A stretch of DNA of 64,000 nucleotides, taken from Berkiella sp964496435 (lineage in GTDB: Bacteria; Pseudomonadota; Gammaproteobacteria; Berkiellales; Berkiellaceae). A program made the translations under genes and the position numbers. Where the stretch lies: positions 124,001 through 188,000 of the forward strand of contig CAZBZP010000002.1 in assembly GCA_964496435.1 (NCBI GenBank), given 5' to 3'. The notes under the pieces were generated by a model. The model was not told where the DNA came from and made no database searches. It was given only the letters and a program-made list of their open reading frames with translations. Below are positions 1-8,977 of this stretch, in pieces (within the stretch, counting starts at the first letter, position 1; every line of letters begins with the position of its first letter).

Positions 1-2
1 TT

Positions 3-362
3 TTGATTTTCTACGTCAAAGAGATAAGTCAATTTTTGCTGCGTCATTGGTATGTTGCCTTTTATATGGCCGTAGTGGTTGGCCAACCCTTTATTGCCTT
101 TCATTTAACGGGCAATAACTTTCAACGATTGGCTCTTCAAGGACTTTGGCTTTTATATCTTATTGCAGGTCTTTCCACGGTGAAGAAACCCTGGAAATCA
201 GGATTAGAAATTCCTTTAGCGCTATACGCTGTGGCCCTTTACTTTACTTGGAGTATGTCCTCAAGAATGATAATCATGGGCGCATTTGCCTTAATTTGTC
301 TATTCTATGTTGTGTTTCTGCAGAATTTTCAAGAAAGAGCGAATAAAATAGAACAAGTATGA
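3..362 (+). CDS. Small multi-pass membrane protein, probably 5'-truncated
   Basis: I do not recognise the family. The visible 119 residues are strongly hydrophobic, with about four candidate membrane segments near residues 15-35, 41-58, 68-83 and 88-107, and a short charged tail ending in NKIEQV. The reading frame is open to the first base of the window and the first usable codon is a TTG at position 3 with no visible ribosome binding site. The true start therefore probably lies upstream and the protein may be longer. The next gene starts about 130 bases downstream on the same strand. An inner-membrane location is inferred from composition only. Confidence 0.5.
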   Translation: MIFYVKEISQFLLRHWYVAFYMAVVVGQPFIAFHLTGNNFQRLALQGLWLLYLIAGLSTVKKPWKSGLEIPLALYAVALYFTWSMSSRMIIMGAFALICLFYVVFLQNFQERANKIEQV

Positions 363-493
363 CTAAGCTGAATGACTCATTTTTTGCTTTGAGGGCCTGA
401 TTTAGCAAAATCATTACAGTATTAAGTAGCCAACTAAGTGTATTGTTGTTATGATGCGAGCCTTAAAGATCTCATTGAGGCAGTAGTAATATC

Positions 494-2746
494 ATGCAAG
501 GTCAACACATCCCCGCACAGCCACCGCAAATAACAAGCAACGCTATTACCGTTGGACAAACAGCAAGGGCTGTTTCAGCACATCTAACGCAGAACTTAGC
601 AGGATTTCGTATTATCCCAACGGAAGTGACAGGCTTTACAGAATTTAATTTCTTGGGATATCCCTGCCGCAGTCCGATTCAACTACAGAATCTTGTTGGC
701 CCCAAATTTTGGCGAAGCTTTGATCCCTCCTTGCAATCAGCCCTTAATGAGCTCAAGACCAGCAATGAAATTGATAAATCTCAATTACATGCCACCCTAT
801 TAAAGAAATATTTTGAACAAGATCTTGAATCAGGCCAGATAACGCTTAGTAATAAGCCTAATGCCTATCAAGCATTGCCCAAGGAAGATAGCGAAGATTA
901 TCAATTGCAGCTTTACTTCTTGCAACCTTTTCGCTTATTTGGCATTTCTGATAATAATCGAAAATTTGTAGGTACTGATGTTGCCACCATGAATAGAGAA
1001 TGGTTATGGCATCCAAATGCGCGCGATAATGACAGCGCGCCTTTATTTAGAAGTATTATCCAGGTTTATATTTTGGCGAGTATTATTGAAGATTGTGAAG
1101 ATAATACACAGCAAGCTTTTCACTCGCCTGAAATCTTAGCAAAATTGGATGCACTTAAAGCGCTACATGCACAATTACTAACATACATAGATCGTCACAC
1201 ACGCAATTTATTCAATGCCATTGAGCGTCCAACGGCTATTTCGTCTTCACATATGCGTGGCACGCCCCAGGGGTTTTTCTCGGACTCAGGTTTATTAAGG
1301 GTGATTGATAATCAATTCCATGGCTTCATGGATGTCATGGGCTACTATCCCGCTGGCAGACTCCTTTTTGGTCAACCCACCCAAGAACCGCACTATGCTT
1401 CGGCTACAAATGAAAACCGTGAAGCAGGAAATGCACCGCAATCAACATGGCGCTTTGTGCTGAGTTGGGTGATAACCCACCTTAATATATCAACTTCAGT
1501 GTTTTGGCTGCAAAAGGTGCTCAATATCTTAATTGAACAATGGACAACCTTTAAAGAATTTGTAAACAGAACAGGTCAAGGGACCGATGGCAGACAAGGA
1601 TTTATTAAACTCTTAATTCAAAGTTTACTTTTTGTGCCCAATGCCTTCATCCTTGCCGCAGCACCTTTATTAATTTTACTGCCAGGTATTTATGGCATAA
1701 CCTCTATGCCTTTTTCCTTATTGCGCAATTGGTTCATGCATGGGCGCTATGATTCACTCAGAGAATACAAATGGCTTAAATGGCTGGATGGGCTAGAATT
1801 TATCAAAGATTTTGTGCTTTTTATTTGGTTTGCCGTTCCAGTTTTAAATCTCATCATAGATGGTCTGATTTTGATGGTTCCAACGGTATTATTAGCGCCT
1901 GGATACGCAGTTGGCCTTGTTGTCAGCTCAGCATTGATAATAACAACATTTGCTATTATAGGAGCTCGTGATATACCTGTTGATTTATTAACAGGCGTTG
2001 CGAATTTGAATTTTACGCAGCTTGTTGGCACATCAGTCTTTGCTTCGGTCGGTGCTTATTTAGGATTAGGTGTTGCGATGAGAGGTTTATTGCCTTTAAT
2101 TCCGCAAGCGCTAAAAAATGGGGTCGCTTTTGTATTTTCACCCTTGAATCGATTAGTAGCACCGCTTGAGAGAATGGTGCGTTATGTTGCAGGTGAACAG
2201 AATCGCGCCATTGATACCGCCAATATTATACCCTCAGTGAATAGACAGCCTGGCATTGATATTCCAAAACCAGCTGTGCAATTGGTTATCCCTCAAGAGC
2301 TATCAAATGAAATTGATCAACTATTTCCTGCTTTAGGTAAATTAAACCAAGCTTTTAATTTAAGTGATGATAGAAGAAAATTGATCAGAGATTGTATTGG
2401 GGCTTTAGATAAAAATACAGCCACATCTTTAGAAGCCTTGAATAACGCTGTGTTAAATGCAAAAAACCTTCTTGAGAATAATTTTAGTCAACAAGAAGCT
2501 CAAACCATGACTACGCTGATCACTTATTTGCGTGAGCATGAGGTTGCCTTGGATAACAGAGAAAATACAGCCATTCGTGTACAGGGCAATGCAGGCACCT
2601 ATCAGCCTTCTTGGACTATGCTAAAAACTTTGCATGAGCAAGGCATTATTAGGCAAGATGGAACGTGGAATGCGCCTAATGGCATTGATGTACCATCTAC
2701 TCTGCAAGATAAATGTCGACGCATTGAAGGTTTAAAACCTAATTAA
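494..2746 (+). CDS. Large unrecognised protein with central membrane segments
   Basis: A 750-residue protein of no family I recognise. The first ~320 residues look soluble. Residues about 376-400, 438-495 and 510-535 contain long hydrophobic stretches suggesting several membrane passes, and the last ~190 residues are again polar and helical. The C-terminus has a compact segment with GIIRQDGTWNAPNGI followed by a helix, which looks like a small separate module. There is no signal peptide. A GAGG motif lies about 13 bases before the ATG, a long spacing. Soluble-membrane-soluble architecture without a known domain is common among secreted effectors of Legionellales, but that role is only a guess here. 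Confidence 0.7.
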   Translation: MQGQHIPAQPPQITSNAITVGQTARAVSAHLTQNLAGFRIIPTEVTGFTEFNFLGYPCRSPIQLQNLVGPKFWRSFDPSLQSALNELKTSNEIDKSQLHATLLKKYFEQDLESGQITLSNKPNAYQALPKEDSEDYQLQLYFLQPFRLFGISDNNRKFVGTDVATMNREWLWHPNARDNDSAPLFRSIIQVYILASIIEDCEDNTQQAFHSPEILAKLDALKALHAQLLTYIDRHTRNLFNAIERPTAISSSHMRGTPQGFFSDSGLLRVIDNQFHGFMDVMGYYPAGRLLFGQPTQEPHYASATNENREAGNAPQSTWRFVLSWVITHLNISTSVFWLQKVLNILIEQWTTFKEFVNRTGQGTDGRQGFIKLLIQSLLFVPNAFILAAAPLLILLPGIYGITSMPFSLLRNWFMHGRYDSLREYKWLKWLDGLEFIKDFVLFIWFAVPVLNLIIDGLILMVPTVLLAPGYAVGLVVSSALIITTFAIIGARDIPVDLLTGVANLNFTQLVGTSVFASVGAYLGLGVAMRGLLPLIPQALKNGVAFVFSPLNRLVAPLERMVRYVAGEQNRAIDTANIIPSVNRQPGIDIPKPAVQLVIPQELSNEIDQLFPALGKLNQAFNLSDDRRKLIRDCIGALDKNTATSLEALNNAVLNAKNLLENNFSQQEAQTMTTLITYLREHEVALDNRENTAIRVQGNAGTYQPSWTMLKTLHEQGIIRQDGTWNAPNGIDVPSTLQDKCRRIEGLKPN

Positions 2747-2757
2747 TGCAGAAAAAT

Positions 2758-2789
2758 ATAAGTGTCTACTCATGTTGGTAGACACTTAT
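2758..2789. terminator. Bidirectional hairpin between convergent genes
   Basis: A perfect 12-bp inverted repeat (ATAAGTGTCTAC / GTAGACACTTAT) with an 8-base loop lies just after the stop of the gene ending at 2746 and before the stop of the convergent gene at 2794. A-rich and T-rich flanks on both sides fit intrinsic termination in both directions. Confidence 0.75.
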
Positions 2790-2793
2790 TTCA

Positions 2794-3495
2794 TTATTTG
2801 AGTTTGTTAATTTTAGGATAGACGTTTTTTGTGCGCGTACCATAAATGGTTCTTGCACTCGTTTGTGATGGATTACTTCTAGCAGGTGTGTAAGTTCGGG
2901 CTAAGTCTAAGGCTTGGTTTAAGCCATCTAGTCCTTGGCTTAAAAGAGGCGATCTTGTGGCTATGTTGTTATTCGCAAAATGAATAGCACGTTCAGATAA
3001 ACCACTAAGCGCTTGATAAATGCTCGCAATCGTGGGATCTGCTTGCTCAATATGCGCAATTTTCATAAATTGATTCAAAGACTGCAGCATTTTCGCAAAA
3101 CGAATATCATAATTATTCCAACCAAAGTTCTCTAGATTCCCCAGATATTTTGCAATTGATTGTTGATAGGTTGAGATAAACTGCACATCATTCAGCAAAG
3201 CTAGGGTTTCTTCATCATTGATAGCAAATCTTCTGGTAGTATCACTAACGCGAGCATCTTCGGGCACAGACATCGGAAATATCCACCAATCATAATGTTG
3301 GCTTGGTTGATGAAAGCTCGACTGTAAGTGTGGCGCGCAAAAAACCTCGTTAAATGAAGATTGCTGTCTTAAAACCAATTCCTGACATTTTGCATTTAAG
3401 GTGGGCAGCAAGGCATTACGAGAGGGAGCAGCACTGTTAAAACCAAACCAGATCAATACCTTATTGTATATTGCTTTAAGAAACTTGAATAACAT
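2794..3495 (-). CDS. Unrecognised protein with a YDWWIFP motif
   Basis: A protein of 233 residues if it starts at the ATG at 3495, which has GAGGG five bases upstream. A longer start at 3513 adds six residues but has no ribosome binding site. Residues 2-18 form a hydrophobic, aromatic N-terminal segment (FKFLKAIYNKVLIWFGF) that could be a membrane anchor. A conspicuous YDWWIFP motif lies at about residues 68-74, followed by a mostly helical body and a basic, Ser/Thr-rich tail. I cannot name a family. The gene is convergent with the large unrecognised gene to its left and shares a bidirectional terminator with it. Confidence 0.6.
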   Translation of the reverse strand: MLFKFLKAIYNKVLIWFGFNSAAPSRNALLPTLNAKCQELVLRQQSSFNEVFCAPHLQSSFHQPSQHYDWWIFPMSVPEDARVSDTTRRFAINDEETLALLNDVQFISTYQQSIAKYLGNLENFGWNNYDIRFAKMLQSLNQFMKIAHIEQADPTIASIYQALSGLSERAIHFANNNIATRSPLLSQGLDGLNQALDLARTYTPARSNPSQTSARTIYGTRTKNVYPKINKLK

Positions 3496-3612
3496 GAAGC
3501 CCTCGACTAACATTTTTTTAGGCAGAAATTATAGCCCTAGGGAAATTAATTAATATGTGAATTAGATAAAAACAGCTTATATACAGATAAGCGGTCTTTA
3601 ATTTTCGTGTAA

Positions 3613-4350
3613 TTAAGCAACTTTCTTTGCGACAACAATATTATCTAAATAGAGATCTTCATTATCCGGTAAAATTTTAGCAAAAACTAATCCTAGCAGG
3701 GTAATAGGAGACATAACAGTTAAGCAAATCATTTGATTCCAATAACCATTTTTAGTAAAGAGTTTCTTGTAAAGATAGGCATTAAGTAATTGAAAGAGCA
3801 AGGAAAGATCTGCCGTTGCTTTTTTAAAGGCAACAATTTCAAAGCCGTGTTCTTTTAAAAGTGCTGTTAAGGCAAAGGAAGAATAACGTGCAAAGTCATA
3901 GGGTTGCTCATGTTCGTCCCAAACAAAGGGAACACTTAACATCAAGATACCATTACCCTTAAGCACGCGATGAATTTCTGATAAAAAGGCATTGGGATGA
4001 AAAATATGTTCAAACACCTGGTGAGAGACGATGCTATCCATCAAGTTATCAGCAAATGGCAGTGTTTTGCCATCATAAAATACATCTGCTGGCTTGTGTG
4101 CACGATTCTCAGGGGTATCAAGCTCTAGGCCTATATATTCTGATGAAGAACATAGGTGTTGATAAGGCTTTTGCCCGCAACCGATGTCTAGCGTTTTACC
4201 TTGAACATAACTGCCTAAGGTCTTTACAGCTTTGTATAAATTAGTTCTAGCGATAAAAAAAGGATTGACGAAGATGCCCAATAGCGAGGGTTTAAACTGC
4301 GCACCAAGCAGCAGCTGTAGCAATTTGGATTTTAATTTTTTTGGATTCAC
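3613..4350 (-). CDS. Class I SAM-dependent methyltransferase (Methyltransf_11 type)
   Basis: A 245-residue methyltransferase. The SAM-binding motif I is LDIGCGQKPY at about residues 54-63, an acidic motif II (YIGLELD) follows, and the post-motif segment EIHRVLKGNGILMLSVPF is typical of the Methyltransf_11 family. The C-terminal ~60 residues are hydrophobic and may associate with the membrane. Its start overlaps the stop of the upstream SGNH gene by four bases (ATGA), so the two are translationally coupled and it is the last gene of the leftward glycan operon. The acceptor is not predictable from sequence; methylation of a sugar or lipid-linked glycan is inferred from context. Confidence 0.8.
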   Translation of the reverse strand: MNPKKLKSKLLQLLLGAQFKPSLLGIFVNPFFIARTNLYKAVKTLGSYVQGKTLDIGCGQKPYQHLCSSSEYIGLELDTPENRAHKPADVFYDGKTLPFADNLMDSIVSHQVFEHIFHPNAFLSEIHRVLKGNGILMLSVPFVWDEHEQPYDFARYSSFALTALLKEHGFEIVAFKKATADLSLLFQLLNAYLYKKLFTKNGYWNQMICLTVMSPITLLGLVFAKILPDNEDLYLDNIVVAKKVA

Positions 4351-5345
4351 GAAGACTTGCTCAAAGGTTTGTTTTCAACAAAGAGAGATTCTTTTTCACG
4401 GTGCAGTACAATATCTTTTAGTTCAACTGATATAAGCTCAGCCCATTTTTGATGCCCCATCTCACTAAGATGGATATCATCATGGTAGTAAGCTTTTATT
4501 TGCGTTTCAGGGACGCTACCAAGATAATCCTTAATATAAATTACTTGTAGGCCGTATTTTAGCAAGGCGCTTTTAATGATCTCGTCTTGTTTGGTAATGC
4601 CTTGTAATTCATTAAGGCTTGGGGTGATAAAGATAAGATGATCACGGTTATTGTCTTTTAAAAATTTATCTAAGTCTTTTAAATTGCGTGCAGCAATATC
4701 AACAATAAGCATTTTTTCTTCATTGCTTGCAGTGTTTATGTTAAAGCCCGGTGCCTTTTTTAGCTGCAACTTATAAATAAAATATTGAAAAAGTTCTTCC
4801 AGGGCATAGTCTGGTTTGTGGGTCCAAAAGGGTTGTCCACCAATACGGTTCAAGCCACGATAGAAATCCCCTTCAGGAAAAACACTCACATACACTTGGG
4901 CAGGTAAAAATTGTAGTTCTTTAACAAATGCATGCACATTGTTAACGCCCCAGCCATTAACGCCAGCATTAGCGGTTTCAAATTTAGGAAAGCTTTTAGC
5001 GACTAAGCTTGAAAAAAGCTGGTCATTGGCGATATAGCTGCCCCCATAGGTAACAGAATCACCTAGAAATAAAATTTTATGTGCAAAGTCATGAGAGTCC
5101 CAATCTTTATTTGCTCTTAAACCCAAATTGTTGATTTTGATGGGTGTGTTGGGGTGTCTCGTGACATCTTGTTGTGCAACTGGCCGATATCCATAGATTG
5201 GATTTGATTCATAAACCACAATCTTTCCAAGGCCAAATACTTTTCCAGCAAGATAATTGATGAGGGTAACACCACCCAGTAAAAACAGGGTGGTGATAAA
5301 GAGAAGCGTGATTTTTGCGTGACGTTCAAAAAATGATGGTTTCAT
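4347..5345 (-). CDS. Membrane-anchored SGNH/GDSL-type hydrolase or acyltransferase
   Basis: A 332-residue protein with one N-terminal membrane segment (residues about 12-34) and a periplasmic SGNH-fold domain. The nucleophile block GDSVTYGG is at about residues 95-102 and the catalytic Asp-x-x-His is DDIH in the C-terminal part, followed by LSEMGH. I chose the ATG at 5345 because the protein then begins directly with the anchor; a longer frame up to 5414 would run through the upstream DUF5989-like gene. Such proteins add or remove acyl groups on polysaccharides. It lies in the carbamoyltransferase / SxtJ / DUF5989 operon, which often includes an SGNH member. The exact substrate is unknown. 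Confidence 0.75.
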   Translation of the reverse strand: MKPSFFERHAKITLLFITTLFLLGGVTLINYLAGKVFGLGKIVVYESNPIYGYRPVAQQDVTRHPNTPIKINNLGLRANKDWDSHDFAHKILFLGDSVTYGGSYIANDQLFSSLVAKSFPKFETANAGVNGWGVNNVHAFVKELQFLPAQVYVSVFPEGDFYRGLNRIGGQPFWTHKPDYALEELFQYFIYKLQLKKAPGFNINTASNEEKMLIVDIAARNLKDLDKFLKDNNRDHLIFITPSLNELQGITKQDEIIKSALLKYGLQVIYIKDYLGSVPETQIKAYYHDDIHLSEMGHQKWAELISVELKDIVLHREKESLFVENKPLSKSS

Positions 5346-5352
5346 TATTTTT

Positions 5353-5505
5353 TTAGAACAACGTATAAATAAAAGGCGCAACTGCAGAGCCTTGCGTGAA
5401 GACAATGACAGCACCTAATAAAACCAAAGCACCAATCACAGGTGCCAACCAGAATTTTTTGCGCTCGCGCATAAATTGCCAAAGATCAACAAGGATATCT
5501 ATCAT
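5353..5505 (-). CDS. DUF5989-like 50-residue single-pass membrane protein
   Basis: A short gene read directly from the minus strand: 50 residues starting MIDILVDLWQFMRERKKFWL, with one membrane segment at residues about 18-38 and ending at TAA (5353-5355). Its ATG overlaps the TAA of the SxtJ-like gene by one base (TAATG), the usual sign of translational coupling, and the SGNH gene starts seven bases after its stop. Small proteins of this form accompany SxtJ and NodU/CmcH-type carbamoyltransferases in many bacterial glycan clusters (DUF5989 family). Its function is not known; a scaffold or complex subunit at the inner membrane is plausible. Confidence 0.8.
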   Translation of the reverse strand: MIDILVDLWQFMRERKKFWLAPVIGALVLLGAVIVFTQGSAVAPFIYTLF

Positions 5506-5903
5506 TAGAACGGTTTCTCCATATGTTGTGGAGGATTCTGTACTGATTTTTTACGATAGGTACTCAACTCAGGTTGATAACGTCTTTGCATAGCATCTTT
5601 GCCAAATAAACGCATTACTATGCCCATGGGGGTAATCATCAGATAAAAAATAAAGCCCAGGATAATACGGGTATTCACCCATCCTAAGTAATGACCTAAT
5701 TTCATCCAAGGGCCATATATAAGATTGAGTAATGCAGGCTTAATGAGGCTGAGCATAACCAAAACAAGCGCAGCGACATAAGGCCACATCGGCACAGAAG
5801 CTTCTTTAAGCAAGGGAAAAACTAATCCAAAAGGGATCATTAATCCAAAGGCAAGTACGAAGCCAAATTTACGTAATTGAGTTTTATCTTCCATTGTTTG
5901 CAT
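5505..5903 (-). CDS. SxtJ-like membrane protein
   Basis: A 132-residue inner-membrane protein with three to four hydrophobic segments (about residues 12-32, 38-56 and 75-98) and a basic C-terminal tail. The block GFIFYLMITPMGIVMRLFGKD is the hallmark I associate with the SxtJ family, named from the saxitoxin cluster but widespread in glycan loci next to carbamoyltransferases. It starts eight bases after the carbamoyltransferase stop and its own stop is fused to the next ATG, so the three genes form one translational unit. The molecular role of SxtJ is not established. Start at 5903 is supported by GGAA about seven bases upstream. Confidence 0.8.
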   Translation of the reverse strand: MQTMEDKTQLRKFGFVLAFGLMIPFGLVFPLLKEASVPMWPYVAALVLVMLSLIKPALLNLIYGPWMKLGHYLGWVNTRIILGFIFYLMITPMGIVMRLFGKDAMQRRYQPELSTYRKKSVQNPPQHMEKPF

Positions 5904-5911
5904 AAGTATTC

Positions 5912-7756
5912 CTAGTCCAGCGCAAACTCTTCACGCCAGTTTGTTTGTTCCTTCCAAACGGGTTGATCTTGTTTTTTCATGATGAGATTGTCCATCACTA
6001 AATAATCCATCTCCGTACGCATAAAGCAACGATAGGCATCTTCAATGGTATTGACGATGGGCTCACCACGGACGTTAAATGAAGTATTGATAAGCACAGG
6101 GCAACCCGTTAAAGCCTCAAACTCATTGAGTAAATGATAAAAACGCGGATTCGTTTGTTCATGTACTGTCTGAATGCGTGCTGAATAATCCACATGCGTG
6201 ATTGCGGGGATCTTTGAGCGAGGAACATTAAGTTTATCGATACCAAAGAGTGCTTCTTGCTCAGGGGTCATTGCCAGTTTATGTTTTTCAGCGATAGGCG
6301 CTACCATTAACATATAAGGGCTTTTACCTTCAAAGTCGAACCATTCGTTGACCTTGTCACTTTTAACAACAGGGGCGAAGGGTCTAAAAGACTCACGGTA
6401 TTTGATCTTAAGATTCATAACCGATTGCATTTTAGGACTTCTGGGATCGCCAATAATCGAACGACCGCCTAAAGCACGTGGTCCAAACTCCATGCGGCCT
6501 TGGCACCAACCAATTACATTTTCATTGGCAATCAGCTTGGCAACTTCTTTCATCAAGTCGTTGTCACTGAGTTCAACAAAACGGGCATTGATGCTGTTTA
6601 GATAATTTTTGACTTCAAGCGGTGTTTGCCGCGGACCTAAATAGCTGCCAAACATACTATCAGAAGGGTTAACGGTGCGTGGATTATTAAAATATTCATA
6701 CCAGCCACTTAAAGCGGCGCCCAATGCACCACCAGCATCACCGGCTGCAGGTTGAACCCAGATCTCTTTAAAAATTTTCTTTTTATGTAGTTTGCCGTTG
6801 GCAACACAGTTGAGCGCCACGCCACCTGCAAGACATAAATTATCAACTTGCAACTCTTGTTTTGCAGCGGTCGCTAATTTTATAACGATATCTTCAGTGA
6901 TCACCTGAATGGAGGCGGCTAAATCCATTTCTTTTTGTGAAATAGGTGATTCAGGCTTGCGGGGTGGACCATCGAAAAGTTCATGGAAACGTTTGGTTGT
7001 CATTGTGAGGCCGGTAGGATAGTTAAAGTAATCCAAATTCAGCCTAAAAGTGCCATCCGCTTTTACATCAAGTATATGCTCATAAATTTTATCGACATAC
7101 TTGGGTTGGCCATAAGGCGCAAGCCCCATTAACTTATATTCGCCCGAGTTAACTTTAAAGCCGGTGTAATAAGTGAAGGCAGAATACAAAAGTCCCAAGG
7201 AATGGGGAAAATCCAGTTCCCATTGTGCTGTTAAACTATTGCCTTGTCCTAACCAGACAGAGCTTGTTGCCCATTCGCCCACGCCATCAAGGCACATGAC
7301 TGCTGCGCGTTCAAAGGGGCTTGGAAAAAATGCGGAAGCCGCATGCGCTTGGTGATGCTCGGTAAATAATATTGGTGGTAATTGTTTAACCTTGAGCTTG
7401 CCCAATTTAGCAAAAGACTTTTTAAGTAGATCTTTTAAAAAGAACTTTTCTTTAATCCAGATAGGCATGGATTGTAAAAAGGAAACAAATCCCTTGGGGG
7501 CAAAAGCTAGGTATGTTTCTAAAAGACGTTCAAACTTAACAAAAGGCTTATCGTAAAAAACGATAGCATCAACGGCCCCTAAACTGACACCTGCTTCACG
7601 TAAGCAATAGCGAATAGCGTTTTCGGGAAAGCTGGGATCGTGTTTTTTGCGAGTGAAACGTTCTTCTTGAGCCGCAGCGATGATTTTACCGTTTACGACA
7701 ATGGCGGCAGCACTGTCATGATAAAAGGCTGAAATGCCAAGAATTACCTTATCCAA
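5912..7756 (-). CDS. Carbamoyltransferase of the NodU/CmcH family
   Basis: A 614-residue O-carbamoyltransferase that uses carbamoyl phosphate and ATP to make carbamoyl-adenylate, then carbamoylates a hydroxyl, here probably on a sugar. Visible family features are the N-terminal ILGISAFYHDSAAA, the metal-binding block TEHHQAHAASAFF, LAGGVALNCVANGK, the GRMEFGPRALGGRSI motif and FRPFAPVV. The C-terminal YrdC-like domain is marked by INTSFNVRGEPIV. Length is normal for the family. I prefer the TTG at 7756 because GGGAG lies nine bases upstream; the longer TTG at 7774 would place that site inside the gene. It is the first gene of the leftward operon and is divergent from the glycosyltransferase operon. 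Confidence 0.9.
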   Translation of the reverse strand: MDKVILGISAFYHDSAAAIVVNGKIIAAAQEERFTRKKHDPSFPENAIRYCLREAGVSLGAVDAIVFYDKPFVKFERLLETYLAFAPKGFVSFLQSMPIWIKEKFFLKDLLKKSFAKLGKLKVKQLPPILFTEHHQAHAASAFFPSPFERAAVMCLDGVGEWATSSVWLGQGNSLTAQWELDFPHSLGLLYSAFTYYTGFKVNSGEYKLMGLAPYGQPKYVDKIYEHILDVKADGTFRLNLDYFNYPTGLTMTTKRFHELFDGPPRKPESPISQKEMDLAASIQVITEDIVIKLATAAKQELQVDNLCLAGGVALNCVANGKLHKKKIFKEIWVQPAAGDAGGALGAALSGWYEYFNNPRTVNPSDSMFGSYLGPRQTPLEVKNYLNSINARFVELSDNDLMKEVAKLIANENVIGWCQGRMEFGPRALGGRSIIGDPRSPKMQSVMNLKIKYRESFRPFAPVVKSDKVNEWFDFEGKSPYMLMVAPIAEKHKLAMTPEQEALFGIDKLNVPRSKIPAITHVDYSARIQTVHEQTNPRFYHLLNEFEALTGCPVLINTSFNVRGEPIVNTIEDAYRCFMRTEMDYLVMDNLIMKKQDQPVWKEQTNWREEFALD

Positions 7757-7891
7757 AATAGTTATCTCCCTCAACCTTTTATAGAGGGGGAAGTTTATCT
7801 AAATTAGAACTCTAGAGCAAAGTCTATGTTTGCGCCTCAAAGATTCATACGGCACAATACCGGCAATTATAAATAGAGAGCATTTGTGCCC

Positions 7892-8977
7892 ATGAAGAGC
7901 CTTACAAATAAGTTTGAAAGTATACTCAAATGCCCAATGACCGAGCAAGATCTGAGTTGGTTAACCGAGGATGAAATCCAAGCTTTAAACCAACGCATCA
8001 ATCAAGGTGCTATCAAGAGCCCCAGTGGTCATGTTCAAAAGCATCCCCTGCGTGCAGGGTTGAAAGTACAAGGCAAAGATATCTTTTATCCCGTACAGGA
8101 TGATATTTTTTATTTGCTTACAGAATGTGCGCTTGTGGGTGAATCATTTGATGCAGGGGCACAATTGGACCCTTCGATGAAAGCACAGGTCAAGAAATTT
8201 TATGATGAGTTTGGCTGGCAAGAAAAAGAAGGCGTTTATCAAGACGCTAAAGATTCAGAAGATTTAAGAGCGATATCACAAGAGTATATCGAGCGTTGTC
8301 ATCTTCGATTGAATCGGTTTTTGCCACAGCAAGGCGAATATTTGTTGGATGTGGCCTCAGGACCTGTGCAATATCCTGCCTATTTAAGCTACTCCAAGCA
8401 TTATGCTTATCGCATTTGTGCGGATATCTCGATTGCAGCTTTAAAAGAAGCGAAAAAAAAATTAGGTGACAAAGGGCTTTATTTGTTATGCGATGTCACC
8501 AAGCTGCCCATCAAAACTAACGCGATTGATGCCTGTGTGTCATTGCATACCTTGTATCATGTACCTGCCAATGAACAAGCTAAAGCTTTTGCGGAAATAT
8601 ATCGCGCTATCAAGCCAGGTGGCGTTTCCGTTATCGTCTACAGTTGGGGTGGCAAATCCTTATTAATGAACCTATTGATGTTCCCGCACAAATTATTGGC
8701 TTACATCAAAAGAAAATTATTTACGCCTACAAGGGGCGAGTCTTTATATTTTCATGCGCACAGTTATGACTGGTTTTGCCAAGAAATCCAAGCTAAATAT
8801 AAGACCGAACTTTATGCTTGGCGAAGCGTAAATGTACCCTTTCTAAAAAGCTTTGTTCACCAAGCATTGGCAGGGCGTCATTTATTGAAATTATTTTATT
8901 TTCTAGAAGAAAAAGCGCCAAAATTGATGGGAAGAATTGGTGCTTATCCCTTGTTTGTTAGCAAAAAGCCCACATGA
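7892..8977 (+). CDS. SAM-dependent methyltransferase with Trm112-like N-terminus
   Basis: A 361-residue class I methyltransferase. The SAM site is LLDVASGPVQYP, with an acidic motif ICADIS and the Methyltransf_11 block LPIKTNAIDACVSLHTLYHV followed by IYRAIKPGGVSVIVY. The first ~75 residues resemble the Trm112/UPF0434 layout (ILKCP ... YPVQDDIFYLL), although only one cysteine of a zinc site is left. ATG 7892 or the in-frame GTG 7886 could start it; GAGAG lies at 7876-7880. Its last codons overlap the next gene by ATGA. As first gene of the rightward glycan operon it probably modifies a sugar or lipid intermediate. Confidence 0.8.
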   Translation: MKSLTNKFESILKCPMTEQDLSWLTEDEIQALNQRINQGAIKSPSGHVQKHPLRAGLKVQGKDIFYPVQDDIFYLLTECALVGESFDAGAQLDPSMKAQVKKFYDEFGWQEKEGVYQDAKDSEDLRAISQEYIERCHLRLNRFLPQQGEYLLDVASGPVQYPAYLSYSKHYAYRICADISIAALKEAKKKLGDKGLYLLCDVTKLPIKTNAIDACVSLHTLYHVPANEQAKAFAEIYRAIKPGGVSVIVYSWGGKSLLMNLLMFPHKLLAYIKRKLFTPTRGESLYFHAHSYDWFCQEIQAKYKTELYAWRSVNVPFLKSFVHQALAGRHLLKLFYFLEEKAPKLMGRIGAYPLFVSKKPT

